A stretch of 64,000 bases of DNA, taken from positions 1,773,001 to 1,837,000 of the forward strand of contig NZ_JAKZJU020000001.1 of assembly GCF_022809315.2 (NCBI RefSeq), in the 5' to 3' direction. The translations under genes were made by a program, and so were the position numbers. Of the stretch, positions 1-7,728 are shown in pieces. How positions within the stretch are numbered: the stretch's first letter is position 1; each line of letters begins with the position of its first letter. The DNA is from Mesosutterella faecium. Its GTDB lineage: Bacteria; Pseudomonadota; Gammaproteobacteria; Burkholderiales; Burkholderiaceae_F. The notes under the pieces were generated by a model. It was given only the letters and a program-made list of their open reading frames with translations, searched no databases and was not told where the DNA came from.

Positions 1-82
1 CCGGCGCTACTGCGACCTCTACGGGCCCGCACCCGACTCGGTGCTGTCGATGTGCAGCGCAGGCATCAAGAGCGATCACTAA
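1..82 (+). CDS. C-terminal end of an unidentified protein (partial)
   Basis: The window opens inside a reading frame that ends at the TAA at 80-82, giving a tail of about 26 residues with two cysteines and ending in KSDH. Only 15 bases separate it from the next start, and that gap holds an AAGGAAAGG ribosome site, so the two genes are probably co-transcribed. The tail is too short to assign a family. Confidence 0.45.
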   Translation, partial: RRYCDLYGPAPDSVLSMCSAGIKSDH

Positions 83-97
83 AGGAAAGGACAGAAA

Positions 98-1237
98 ATG
101 ACCACACTGAAAGACCTTCAGACTCCGGCCCTCATTCTGGACGCCGGACGTCTTGACCGGAACCTCGAGCGCATGGCCGCCAAGGCACGCAGCCTCGGCG
201 TCGCGCTGCGGCCCCACCTGAAGACCTCGAAATGCTGGGACGTGGCGCGCCGCCAGCTCACGACCCCGCAGGGGCCGGCCACCGTGTCGACCTTAAAGGA
301 GGCGGAGTACTTCGCCTCCCACGGCGTGAAGGACATGATCTACGCGGTGGGGATCGCCCCCGCGAAGCTCGCGCGCGTGGCCGCGGTGAACGCCCAGGGC
401 GCGGACCTCAAGGTGATCTTCGACAACGAGGCGGCCGGGCGGGCGATCAGCGACTTCTGCGAAAGGCAGGGGGTGAGGATCCGGGCGCTGCTTGAAATCG
501 ACTGCGACGGGCACCGCTCGGGGCTCCGCCCGGAAAGCCCCGAGCTGATCGAGGTTGCAAAAAGCCTCCGGCCCGGCTCCGGAGCGGAGCTTGCCGGGGT
601 GCTCACCCACGCGGGCGGCTCCTACAACGCGACCAGTCCCGAGGACATCCGGCGCCGGGCGCACGAGGAGCGCGACGGGGTCGTGCGGGCCGCCGAGAGG
701 CTGCGCGCAGCGGGGCTGCCCTGTCCGATCGTCTCCGTGGGGTCGACTCCGACCGCGACCTTCGGGGACAACCTGGAGGGAGTGACGGAGCTGCGTTGCG
801 GGGTCTACGCCTTCTTCGACCTCTTCATGCTGGGGCTGGGCGTTTGCCGCCAGAGCGACCTCGCGCTTTCGGTGCTCGTCACCGTGATCGGGCACCAGAA
901 GGAAAAGAACTGGGTGATCACCGACGGGGGCTGGATGGCCCTTTCAAGGGACCGCGGCACGGCCTCCCAGAAGCTGGACCAGGGCTACGGGCTCGTGGCG
1001 GACATCAGCGGCGAGCCTGTGCCTGAAGACCTGATCGTGGTCTCCGCGAACCAGGAGCACGGCATCATCTCCTCGCGCGACGGCAGCGCCTTCGATCTCG
1101 AGCGCTACCCGGTGGGGACGATGCTGCGCATCTTCCCGAACCACGCCTGCCCCACCGCGGCCCAGCATCCGCAGTACTACGTGGTCGACGACGGCACCGA
1201 GGTCCGGGCCGTCTGGCCGAGGATCTACGGCTGGTAA
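98..1237 (+). CDS. DSD1-family PLP-dependent D-amino-acid lyase (D-threonine aldolase / D-serine dehydratase-like)
   Basis: 379 residues, full length for the family. The N-terminal alanine-racemase-type barrel carries the PLP lysine in RPHLKTSK (Lys42). The C-terminal beta domain has the metal-binding pair seen in eukaryote-type D-serine dehydratases and D-threonine aldolases, here NHAC (His349, Cys351). The family cleaves or dehydrates D-3-hydroxy amino acids using PLP and a divalent metal in the cytoplasm; the exact substrate cannot be read from sequence. The start at 98 follows AAGGAAAGG. The upstream partial frame ends 15 bases earlier, and a C45-type hydrolase converges on its 3' end. 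Confidence 0.85.
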   Translation: MTTLKDLQTPALILDAGRLDRNLERMAAKARSLGVALRPHLKTSKCWDVARRQLTTPQGPATVSTLKEAEYFASHGVKDMIYAVGIAPAKLARVAAVNAQGADLKVIFDNEAAGRAISDFCERQGVRIRALLEIDCDGHRSGLRPESPELIEVAKSLRPGSGAELAGVLTHAGGSYNATSPEDIRRRAHEERDGVVRAAERLRAAGLPCPIVSVGSTPTATFGDNLEGVTELRCGVYAFFDLFMLGLGVCRQSDLALSVLVTVIGHQKEKNWVITDGGWMALSRDRGTASQKLDQGYGLVADISGEPVPEDLIVVSANQEHGIISSRDGSAFDLERYPVGTMLRIFPNHACPTAAQHPQYYVVDDGTEVRAVWPRIYGW

Positions 1238-1247
1238 AAAAGAAGCT

Positions 1248-1306
1248 GGGGGAGAAGGAGAGGCCGCCGCCTGAAGGCCGCGCCCTCTTCCCCCTCGGGC
1301 TTTTTC
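1248..1306. terminator. Possible shared terminator between convergent genes
   Basis: A GGGGGAGAAGGAG run at about 1248 can pair imperfectly with CCCTCTTCCCCC at about 1282, followed by TCGGGCTTTTT on the + strand. It lies between the stops of the PLP enzyme and the C45-type gene. The pairing is imperfect, so this is a moderate call. Confidence 0.4.
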
Positions 1307-2381
1307 AGAGCCTGTAGGGCCTTGCCGCCGTGCAACAGGGCGAGCCCTCCGTGAGCCAGAGCGTGCGCTCCGTGAGATCCATCACAAGCGACCAGAGCGA
1401 GCAGTGCCTGTGGTACTCGGGCAGCGTCTCGTCGTCGTGCCGGCAGACGCTGTCGGGGCAGCCCGCATGGTCCGAGAAAATCCGAAAGAGCGCCTTGCGG
1501 CGCAGGCTCCCCTCCTCGAGCGCGGCGAGACGGCGGATCCGGTCGAGCCGCGTGAAGGTCGAGGTGTAGCTGTACCAGGCGGCCTCCGGGCCGGCCGCGA
1601 GCCGCTCCGAGAGCCAGTGGTTCGTGTGGCAGAGCGGGCGGCCGCCGCCCGTGAGGACGTCTAGCCCCACAGGCGCCGCCTCCACCATCACCGCGAGCCC
1701 GTCGCCGGAAGCGAGCCCGATGCAGGCCGCGCCGGCGCGCTTCGCGCGGGCGACCGCCTCGATCGCCTTCGGCACCGTCGTCTGCGAGAGGGCCGCCCGC
1801 AGCAGCACCTGCACGGGCACCCCGGCCCTGCCCTTTTTCACCGAAAGAGCGTTCATCGTAAGCCCGAGCCCGAACTCGTTCATCCCCTTGCCGCCCACGA
1901 GCCCCGCCTCGGTCACGATGAGGCAGCGCGCGAAGGGCTTCTGCTCGACTTCGAGCAGGACGGTCGTGCCCCGTCCGATCGACCACCAGTCCCAGTTCTG
2001 CCCGAGGTAGGTCCGGCCGTTGCCCGAGGCTTCGGGCGGCACCGCGATCGCGCTGCAGGAATCCTCAGGGACGTCCGCCCGCGCGAACATCACCTCCGAG
2101 CGGCAGTTGAGCGTGAGGATGGAGGCGAAGTCCACGCCGGCCCCCTCCGCGATGCCCTTCATCTCCTCGATCAGATCCGGCCTGAAGCGCGCGATCGGCT
2201 CCTCGTAGGCCGCGGCCGCCTTCTTCGCCTCCTGCCAGGAGCTCGAGGCCTCCTTTTCAAAGAGGATTCCATACTCGCGGATCACGGCGCGGATCCGCTC
2301 CGAGGCCGCCCGGCCGTACTGCAGCCCCCGCTCGCGGGGCGCGCCCCGCAGCCTGATGTACTGGTGAACCGACTCGCTCAT
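1305..2381 (-). CDS. C45-family autoproteolytic acyltransferase/hydrolase
   Basis: 358 residues from the ATG at 2381, chosen because AAGGAGAG lies just upstream; the frame stays open further upstream but has no comparable site. The fold family (acyl-CoA:isopenicillin N acyltransferase-like Ntn hydrolases) matures by self-cleavage before a cysteine that becomes the nucleophile. Here the likely residue is Cys109 in DSCSAIAV, after the conserved ILTLNCRSE stretch and before GQNWDWW. Such enzymes hydrolyse or transfer acyl groups on amides and peptides. There is no signal peptide, so it is probably cytoplasmic. It converges on the D-amino-acid lyase; a functional link is possible but unproven. 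Confidence 0.75.
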   Translation of the reverse strand: MSESVHQYIRLRGAPRERGLQYGRAASERIRAVIREYGILFEKEASSSWQEAKKAAAAYEEPIARFRPDLIEEMKGIAEGAGVDFASILTLNCRSEVMFARADVPEDSCSAIAVPPEASGNGRTYLGQNWDWWSIGRGTTVLLEVEQKPFARCLIVTEAGLVGGKGMNEFGLGLTMNALSVKKGRAGVPVQVLLRAALSQTTVPKAIEAVARAKRAGAACIGLASGDGLAVMVEAAPVGLDVLTGGGRPLCHTNHWLSERLAAGPEAAWYSYTSTFTRLDRIRRLAALEEGSLRRKALFRIFSDHAGCPDSVCRHDDETLPEYHRHCSLWSLVMDLTERTLWLTEGSPCCTAARPYRL

Positions 2382-2602
2382 GGCTTTTCTCTCCTTTTGG
2401 CCCCGGGAGGCCCGCAGCCCGGCCGCTTTGCCCGAAGCCAGGCATCCCAAAAACACGTGACAGGATCCTGCCTTCCCTCCTACAATGCAAGCATAACCCC
2501 CGCGCGGTGCGCCTTGGCGCCGCGAGGCCGCAGAAAACCGCGCAGGCAAAGCGCGGCGAGACCATGGGGGACATAAAAAAATAAAAAAACAAGGAGACCT
2601 GC

Positions 2603-4816
2603 ATGACTGACGAAAAAAAGACGGCCGCAGGCATTTCTCGTCGCAATCTGCTTAAAACCATCCCGGCCCTTGCCGCCGTTCCGGGCGCCGGAACCTTCTT
2701 CCTGCCCGGGCGGGCGCTCGCCAGGGAAGAAAGCGCCCAGGGCTGGTCGATCTGCGACAACTGCAACCATATGCCGATGTGCGGCATCCACTTCCAGAGG
2801 CTCGGCAACACCATCGTCTCGATCGAGAGCTGGAAGGAACACCCGCATAAGATCCTCTGCAGCAAGGGGCTTGCCACGCTGCAGCGGCTCTACAACCCCG
2901 AGCGGCTCCTCCATCCCCTCAAGCGCACGGCTCCCAAGGGCAGCCGCGACCCCGGCTGGGTGCGCATCTCCTGGGAGGAGGCCTACCGGACGATCGCGCA
3001 GAACTTCAACCGCGTGAAGAAGGACTACGGGGCCGACAAGGTGATGCTGATGTGCGGCGACCCCAAGGAGCCGCGGCCCGCGGTCATGCGGCTCGCCCGC
3101 TACTTCGGCACCTGGCACTACGCCACCGAGTCCTCGGTCGCCTGCCGCAAGGGGACGCTGCTCGCCGAGACGCTGGTTCTCGGACAGGCAAACAGCGGCG
3201 GGGGCTGCGGCCCGCAGACAAAGTCCTACCTCGTCATGGCCACGAACGGCGCCTGGTCCAAGCCCCACGGCTGGTGGAAGATGATCACCGCGGCGAAGGC
3301 GCGCGGCGTGAACATCATCGTGGTCGACTCCCGGCGCACGAAGACCGCGGAGCTCGCCACGGTGCACCTGCAGCCGCGCCAGGGAACCGACGCGGCGCTC
3401 GCGGCGGGCCTGTGCCGCGTGCTCTTCGAGGAAGGGCTCTACAACAAGGCCTTCTGCGACAAGTGGGTCTACGGGGTCGAGGAGTACCGGGCCTACTGCA
3501 GGGACTTCACGCCGCAGAGGACCGAGGAGCTCACCGGAGTGCCCGCGGAGCTCGTCGTGCGGGCGGCGCGCCTTTACGCGAAGGGCCCGGGCAGCTACGC
3601 GATGACCTCCCAGTCGCTCTCGCACACCCGCAACGGCGTGAACAACGCCCGGGCGCTGCTTTGCGTCCCGGCGATCCTCGGCTACATCGACTGCCCGGGC
3701 GGCGCGCTCTTTTCCGTGGGCCCGAAGGGCTACATCGTCCACGACAACGGCCTCACGAAGGACTTCGTCGACTATCACTGGTTCGAGGAGCACAAAAAGG
3801 ACCGGCTTGACCGCGACTTCGTCCCGGTCTGGAACGCGACCCAGGTGCAGTGGAACCCGAACATGCTCCCCGAGTACGTGAAGGCGAAGAAAATCCGCGC
3901 CTTCGGCGGCTTCGGCGTGAACGTGATGATCTGGCCGCAGCCCCAGGAGTACGCCCGGGCCATCCGCGACATGGAGTTTTCGTTCGCAACCGACTACTTC
4001 TACCGCGACATCACCCACCGCGACATGGACATCCTGCTGCCCGCCGCGATGAACTTCGAGCGCTACGCGCCCTTTGGCACGCACGGCGGGAAGGTGGCCG
4101 TGAGAACGCCCGTGAAGCCCATGGGCGAGGCCCGGGAGGACTGGCGGATCGCGCTCGAGCTGGGCTCGATCCTCGACACCCCGGAGCACTTCTTCAACGG
4201 CGACCCGGTGGCGGCCTGCGACTCGATCCTCAGGACCTGGGGAACCGACTACCGCACGGCGCAGAGGAACCTCCCCGCGCTCACCCCCGTGCAGTCCCGC
4301 AAGCAGGAGCCCTACAAGTACGAGAAGGGGCTGCTGCGGCCCGACGGACGGCCGGGCTTCAACACGCCCTCGGGCAAAATCGAGCTCTCGTCGCTGCTTA
4401 CGAAAAAGCTGGGCTTCGGAACGATCCCGCTCTACAAGGAGCCCTGGCAGCCCACGAGGGACTACCCGATCAAGCTCATCAACGGCACCCGCGCGCCCTA
4501 CATCACGCACTCCAAGACCCGCTCGGACTGCCCCTACCTGCTCGAAATCGAGCCCATGTCCACCGTGGACATCAACCCGAAGGACGCCGCGAGCCGTGGC
4601 ATCCGGGAGGGCGACCGGATCGTGATCCGCAACCGCTGGGGCGAGGCGCACGCCCGGGCCCGCGTCTCCATCATCGTGCCGCCGGGCACGGCCGGCATGC
4701 AGTACGGCTGGCGCGGCAACCAGAACTCCCAGGTTCTGATCCCGAGGCAGTTCGATCCGCTCTCGGGCTACGCCCCGTATTTTGAAACCTGCGTCCAGAT
4801 CACGAAGGAGGGGTGA
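2603..4816 (+). CDS. Tat-exported molybdopterin oxidoreductase, DMSO-reductase superfamily (catalytic subunit)
   Basis: 737 residues. A twin-arginine signal, SRRNLLK at 12-18, precedes a hydrophobic stretch, so the enzyme should be folded with its cofactor and exported to the periplasm. An N-terminal [4Fe-4S] site is formed by Cys51, Cys54, Cys60 and Cys86; the CX2CX5C spacing is wider than the usual CX2CX3C. The region SSVACRKG places Cys181 where the molybdenum ligand normally sits, favouring the Cys-ligated polysulfide/thiosulfate/arsenate reductase branch over true DMSO reductases. The C-terminal molybdopterin-dinucleotide domain runs from about residue 620. The ferredoxin subunit begins 3 bases after the stop. 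Substrate unknown. Confidence 0.85.
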   Translation: MTDEKKTAAGISRRNLLKTIPALAAVPGAGTFFLPGRALAREESAQGWSICDNCNHMPMCGIHFQRLGNTIVSIESWKEHPHKILCSKGLATLQRLYNPERLLHPLKRTAPKGSRDPGWVRISWEEAYRTIAQNFNRVKKDYGADKVMLMCGDPKEPRPAVMRLARYFGTWHYATESSVACRKGTLLAETLVLGQANSGGGCGPQTKSYLVMATNGAWSKPHGWWKMITAAKARGVNIIVVDSRRTKTAELATVHLQPRQGTDAALAAGLCRVLFEEGLYNKAFCDKWVYGVEEYRAYCRDFTPQRTEELTGVPAELVVRAARLYAKGPGSYAMTSQSLSHTRNGVNNARALLCVPAILGYIDCPGGALFSVGPKGYIVHDNGLTKDFVDYHWFEEHKKDRLDRDFVPVWNATQVQWNPNMLPEYVKAKKIRAFGGFGVNVMIWPQPQEYARAIRDMEFSFATDYFYRDITHRDMDILLPAAMNFERYAPFGTHGGKVAVRTPVKPMGEAREDWRIALELGSILDTPEHFFNGDPVAACDSILRTWGTDYRTAQRNLPALTPVQSRKQEPYKYEKGLLRPDGRPGFNTPSGKIELSSLLTKKLGFGTIPLYKEPWQPTRDYPIKLINGTRAPYITHSKTRSDCPYLLEIEPMSTVDINPKDAASRGIREGDRIVIRNRWGEAHARARVSIIVPPGTAGMQYGWRGNQNSQVLIPRQFDPLSGYAPYFETCVQITKEG

Positions 4817-4819
4817 GAG

Positions 4820-5455
4820 ATGAGCAGATTCGGACTGATTGTCGACATGGACAAATGCATCAACTGCCACGCCTGCTTCATCGCCTGCAAGGAGGAGAAC
4901 AAGGTGGCGCCGGACATCCAGTGGAACCAGCTCCACAGGACGGAAAACGAGCGCGAGCGGATCATCAGCTACTTCCGCGTGGGCTGCATGCACTGCGAGG
5001 AGCCCGCCTGCCTGCCCGCCTGCCCCGCAAAAGCGATCCGAAAGGGCGAGCACGGCGAAGTGCTCGTGGACGACTCGAAGTGCATCGCCTGCGGGGCCTG
5101 CCTCAAGGCCTGCCCCTGGAGCGTGCCGCAGTTCAACCGGACGGGCCGCACGAACTACTTCGCGAAGGCCCCGCTTGAGACCGCGCCGCTGCTGCCGCAC
5201 CAGAAGAGGACGCCGGGAAAGGCCGAGCGCTGCACGCTCTGCGTCCACCGCACAAGCCGCGGCCTGGTGCCCAAGTGCGTCGAAGTCTGCCCGGCGGGGA
5301 GCCTCGTCTTCGTGGACTACGACCGTCTGACGGAGCCGCAGAAGAAGCTTCTCGCCCGGGCCAAGCCGCTCGGAGGGCACGCGGAGCGGCGTCCCAAGGT
5401 CCTCTACGCCTCCACGCACGCCGATCCCGCCTCGCTTAAGGACAAGATGCGGTAA
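4820..5455 (+). CDS. Four-cluster ferredoxin-like electron-transfer subunit (DmsB/PsrB type)
   Basis: 211 residues with four cysteine groups: CINCHACFIAC near the N-terminus, CMHCEEPACLPAC, CIACGACLKAC, and CTLCVHRTSRG with a following CVEVCP. This is the standard arrangement for four [4Fe-4S] clusters that carry electrons between a quinol-oxidising anchor and the molybdenum subunit. It has no signal peptide, so it would be exported by hitchhiking on the Tat signal of its partner. It is spaced 3 bases from the catalytic gene. No membrane anchor gene follows; a TorD-like chaperone comes next. Confidence 0.88.
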   Translation: MSRFGLIVDMDKCINCHACFIACKEENKVAPDIQWNQLHRTENERERIISYFRVGCMHCEEPACLPACPAKAIRKGEHGEVLVDDSKCIACGACLKACPWSVPQFNRTGRTNYFAKAPLETAPLLPHQKRTPGKAERCTLCVHRTSRGLVPKCVEVCPAGSLVFVDYDRLTEPQKKLLARAKPLGGHAERRPKVLYASTHADPASLKDKMR

Positions 5456-5487
5456 GGAGCGCTTTATCCGCGCGGCAAGGGACTCTT

Positions 5488-5516
5488 CCCGGGGCGGCCT
5501 CGAGCGCCGCCCCGGG
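5488..5516. other. Perfect 11-bp GC-rich hairpin between ferredoxin and chaperone genes
   Basis: CCCGGGGCGGC at 5488-5498 pairs perfectly with GCCGCCCCGGG at 5506-5516 across a 7-base loop. No T-tract follows on either strand, so it is not a standard intrinsic terminator. It could stabilise the upstream transcript end or reduce read-through into the chaperone gene. Confidence 0.6.
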
Positions 5517-5546
5517 GGAGCGGGAGAAAACGTCCGGAGCAAGTCC

Positions 5547-6143
5547 ATGCAGGATGGAGAACAAGAGGAAATCCGGGCCGGCCTGACAAACGCGAGGGCG
5601 CGGCTCTATGAGTTTTTTTCTGTCTTTTTCAGGGGGCCGCGGAGCGCGGAGCTTCTAGCGCTGCGGCCTGAGGCGGAAGCCTCGGTCGCGGCGCTTAGCG
5701 CCGCGCTGGGCCTTAAGCCGCCCAAGCTCGCGGGCAGCCTGCCGCCCGAGGCGGGCGAAGAGCTCGAGCGGGAGTTCGCGCGGCTCTTTTACGGCGTGGG
5801 GCGGCGCACCGTGTCCCTCTCGGAGTCGGTCTACACGAGCCGCGAGGCGATCCTCTGCCAGGGCGCCCTGCAGGAGGTGAGCCGGATCTACGACGAGGCG
5901 GGGCTGCGGCCCGCGGGCGACCCGCGCGAGGCGGACACCCTGCCCTTCGAGCTCGCCTTCGCGGCAGAGCTCGTCGAAGGAAAGCGCCCGGAGCTCGAGA
6001 AGGCCTTCATCACGGAGCACGCCGCGCCCCTGGGGCTTTCCGTCTGCGATGCGATCGATGCCGCGCCCCCGGAGCCTCAGGTGCGGCATGTCTCGGCGCT
6101 CCTGCGCGCCTTTCTCCTCTCCGAGCAAAAGCTCCTCGCCTGA
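5547..6143 (+). CDS. TorD/DmsD-family molybdoenzyme maturation chaperone
   Basis: 198 residues, mostly helical, within the usual 190-220 range. Family features include an N-terminal RARLYEFFSVFF helix, EFARLFYGV, and the E-x-x-x-LPFELAFAAEL segment in the middle. These cytoplasmic chaperones bind the Tat signal and apo-enzyme until the molybdopterin cofactor is inserted. It is the third gene after a molybdenum catalytic subunit and its ferredoxin, so that enzyme is its probable client; it might also serve DmsA encoded at 14.1 kb. The ribosome site before the ATG at 5547 is weak (CCGGAGC). Confidence 0.78.
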   Translation: MQDGEQEEIRAGLTNARARLYEFFSVFFRGPRSAELLALRPEAEASVAALSAALGLKPPKLAGSLPPEAGEELEREFARLFYGVGRRTVSLSESVYTSREAILCQGALQEVSRIYDEAGLRPAGDPREADTLPFELAFAAELVEGKRPELEKAFITEHAAPLGLSVCDAIDAAPPEPQVRHVSALLRAFLLSEQKLLA

Positions 6144-6189
6144 AAGGAGGGCCGCACGGCCCTTTCCCCTCTGCTTTTCCCGCCTCTTT

Positions 6190-6214
6190 CCGCCCTTCCG
6201 CGCGGAAGGGGCGG
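6190..6214. other. Hairpin downstream of the TorD-like gene
   Basis: CCGCCCTTCCG and CGGAAGGGGCGG pair with a single bulge, about 50 bases after the chaperone stop. No T-run follows. It may be a transcript-end stabiliser; the rest of 6144-6372 holds no convincing gene. Confidence 0.4.
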
Positions 6215-6234
6215 CTCCTGAAAGAGCGCTTCCA

Positions 6235-6250
6235 ATGATTAGGCCGAACT
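6235..6250 (+). repeat. Direct-repeat element, copy 1 (upstream of the first coiled-coil gene)
   Basis: ATGATTAGGCCGAACT lies in the leader of the gene at 6373. A near copy with 14 of 16 identical positions is found at 6577-6592 upstream of the second gene. It could be a regulator or RNA-binding site for both genes, or chance. Confidence 0.4.
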
Positions 6251-6372
6251 AATTATAGGAGTGAGGCTCCGCTTCCTCCCTTTAGCGCCGGGAAGCCTTC
6301 GAAGGTAATCTTTCCACCGTTCCGAGGCGCTGGGGCCTCAAGGAAAAAGATCAGGAAAATGAGGAGGCAGGA

Positions 6373-6567
6373 ATGAACGGCAGCATTTATGAAGACCAGA
6401 TCGCGAGGCTTGCGGGACTTGAGGCCCAGGCGGCCAAAATGAAGGACGAGCTCGAGGCCTGGAGCGGCCAGGCGGAGTTCTTCCGCGAGCGGCTCGAGGC
6501 GGCGGCCGACAAGAAGACGGTGGCCGAAGCGCTGAAGAAGCTGAACGAAGCCGACTTCGCGATGTGA
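6373..6567 (+). CDS. Small coiled-coil protein A
   Basis: 64 residues, rich in Ala, Glu, Lys and Leu, almost entirely predicted helix with heptad-like spacing (IARLAGLEAQAAKMKDELEA). A strong AGGAGG site sits 5 bases before the ATG. No known domain is recognised. The C-terminal EALKKLNEADFAM resembles the end of the next small protein (EKALAAYRRPDFI), so the two may be distant paralogs or interacting partners. Both appear to have ended at a common terminator now split by an insertion element. Confidence 0.6.
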   Translation: MNGSIYEDQIARLAGLEAQAAKMKDELEAWSGQAEFFRERLEAAADKKTVAEALKKLNEADFAM

Positions 6568-6576
6568 TCGCGCAGC

Positions 6577-6592
6577 ATCATTAGGCGGAACT
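6577..6592 (+). repeat. Direct-repeat element, copy 2 (upstream of the second coiled-coil gene)
   Basis: ATCATTAGGCGGAACT, 14 of 16 identical with the element at 6235-6250, 342 bases apart. Each copy precedes one of the two small coiled-coil genes. Confidence 0.4.
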
Positions 6593-6620
6593 TTTGAAGA
6601 ACAGAATCCGGGAGACTGAG

Positions 6621-6809
6621 ATGAACGAATATTTCGACTACTGCCTTGAGAGGTTCGACTCGCTGCAGGGACGCGCGAAGCGCGAAGCGCAGGAGCTGCG
6701 TGCGGTGCAGGAGCAGATCCGCGCGCTGCGCCGCGAGCTCGCGGCGAAAACGGGAGAGGAAAAGCTTGAAAAAGCGCTTGCCGCCTACCGCCGTCCGGAT
6801 TTCATCTGA
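6621..6809 (+). CDS. Small coiled-coil protein B
   Basis: 62 residues from the ATG at 6621, which follows GGGAGACTGAG; an earlier in-frame start at 6594 has no better ribosome site. The protein is highly charged and helical (KREAQELRAVQEQIRALRRELAAK), typical of a short coiled coil. No function is recognised. It lies 53 bases after the first small gene and directly before a strong hairpin, so the two genes probably form one transcription unit. Confidence 0.55.
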   Translation: MNEYFDYCLERFDSLQGRAKREAQELRAVQEQIRALRRELAAKTGEEKLEKALAAYRRPDFI

Positions 6810-6830
6810 CTTCAAGCAAGAGCGGGAACG

Positions 6831-6862
6831 GGAGAGGGGGCCGCGGAATGAGCGGCCCCCTC
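6831..6862 (+). terminator. Left half of an intrinsic terminator split by the IS21-family element
   Basis: GGAGAGGGGGCCGC at 6831-6844, a 7-base loop, and GCGGCCCCCTC at 6852-6862 form the hairpin. The missing T-tract lies at 9155-9163 (TC followed by seven Ts), on the other side of the element. Removing the element and one copy of the 6-bp duplication restores a 13-bp stem running straight into T7. Confidence 0.85.
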
Positions 6863-6930
6863 TGTCAATATTGAAAACTAAGCACCCCCCAAAAAAGTGA
6901 AAACTTGGGGACCACCCCGACGTACGATGA

Positions 6931-7728
6931 TCAGCTGGTTTGAGTGTTTTCTGCCCCCACCTCCTTTGCTTTAGTTTTCTTAAATTTCCGCATCCTGCCT
7001 TCGTGGATCCTGTAGCTCTCGCCTTTAATTGCGATGGCGGTGCAGTGATGGAGCAGCCGATCCAGGATTGCGTTTGAGGCCGCTTTGTCCCCCATGAACA
7101 GCTCCCACTGGCCGGCTGGCCGGTTGCTGGTCACAATGACGCTCTTCTTTTCGTATCTCAGAGCCACCAGGTGGTACAGCAGCTGCGTCTGCACCGGCGA
7201 CAGCGGCGTATAGCCGAGTTCATGGATGATCAGCAGCCTGGACTTGTTGATTTCCTTGAGTTTGTTTTCAAAAACGCCTTCGCTGTAGGCCTTTGAAAGA
7301 ACTTCAATTAAATCCTTGGCACTGAAGAAACGAACCGTCATGCCGGCGCGAACGGCGCTGACTCCCAGACCGATGGCCAGATGCGTCTTCCCCACTCCCG
7401 GAGGCCCGACCAGGACGACATTTTCCCCGTTGCCGACCCATTCCAGGCTGCACATTTCACGAAAAAGGCCAGGGTCGATGGACGGCTGAAATGTCAGATC
7501 AAAATCCCTCAGTTCCTTAATGACCGGAAAATGAGCGCCGCTCATCCAGAGCGAGCAACGGTTGGCATTGCGCCGCCTGATTTCCTCTCCGAACAGAAAC
7601 GCAAGGGCCTCCCTGACCGTCATTTTGTTTTCAGTGGCGCTCTTGAGCAGGTCTTCAAGATTGTCCCGAATGAACGTCAGCTTCAAGCGGGCCGCACAGG
7701 CCTTAAGCTCTTTGTCTGTTTCCCTCAT
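6931..7728 (-). CDS. istB: IstB-type ATPase, transposition helper of the IS21-family element
   Basis: 265 residues. Walker A is GPPGVGKTH at 108-116. The Walker B region reads LLIIHELGYTP, where most family members have D-D or D-E before the glycine, so a histidine replaces the usual first aspartate. IstB is a DnaA-like AAA+ protein that selects the target and activates the IstA transposase. It starts at the ATGA overlap with the end of istA, the usual translational coupling. Whether the Walker B change weakens ATP hydrolysis is unknown. Confidence 0.9.
   Translation of the reverse strand: MRETDKELKACAARLKLTFIRDNLEDLLKSATENKMTVREALAFLFGEEIRRRNANRCSLWMSGAHFPVIKELRDFDLTFQPSIDPGLFREMCSLEWVGNGENVVLVGPPGVGKTHLAIGLGVSAVRAGMTVRFFSAKDLIEVLSKAYSEGVFENKLKEINKSRLLIIHELGYTPLSPVQTQLLYHLVALRYEKKSVIVTSNRPAGQWELFMGDKAASNAILDRLLHHCTAIAIKGESYRIHEGRMRKFKKTKAKEVGAENTQTS

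Noticed and set aside
2480..5548. A 1022-codon open frame on the minus strand opposite the molybdoenzyme operon
   Set aside because: It mirrors GC-rich codon positions of the real genes, has no family content and low-complexity composition.
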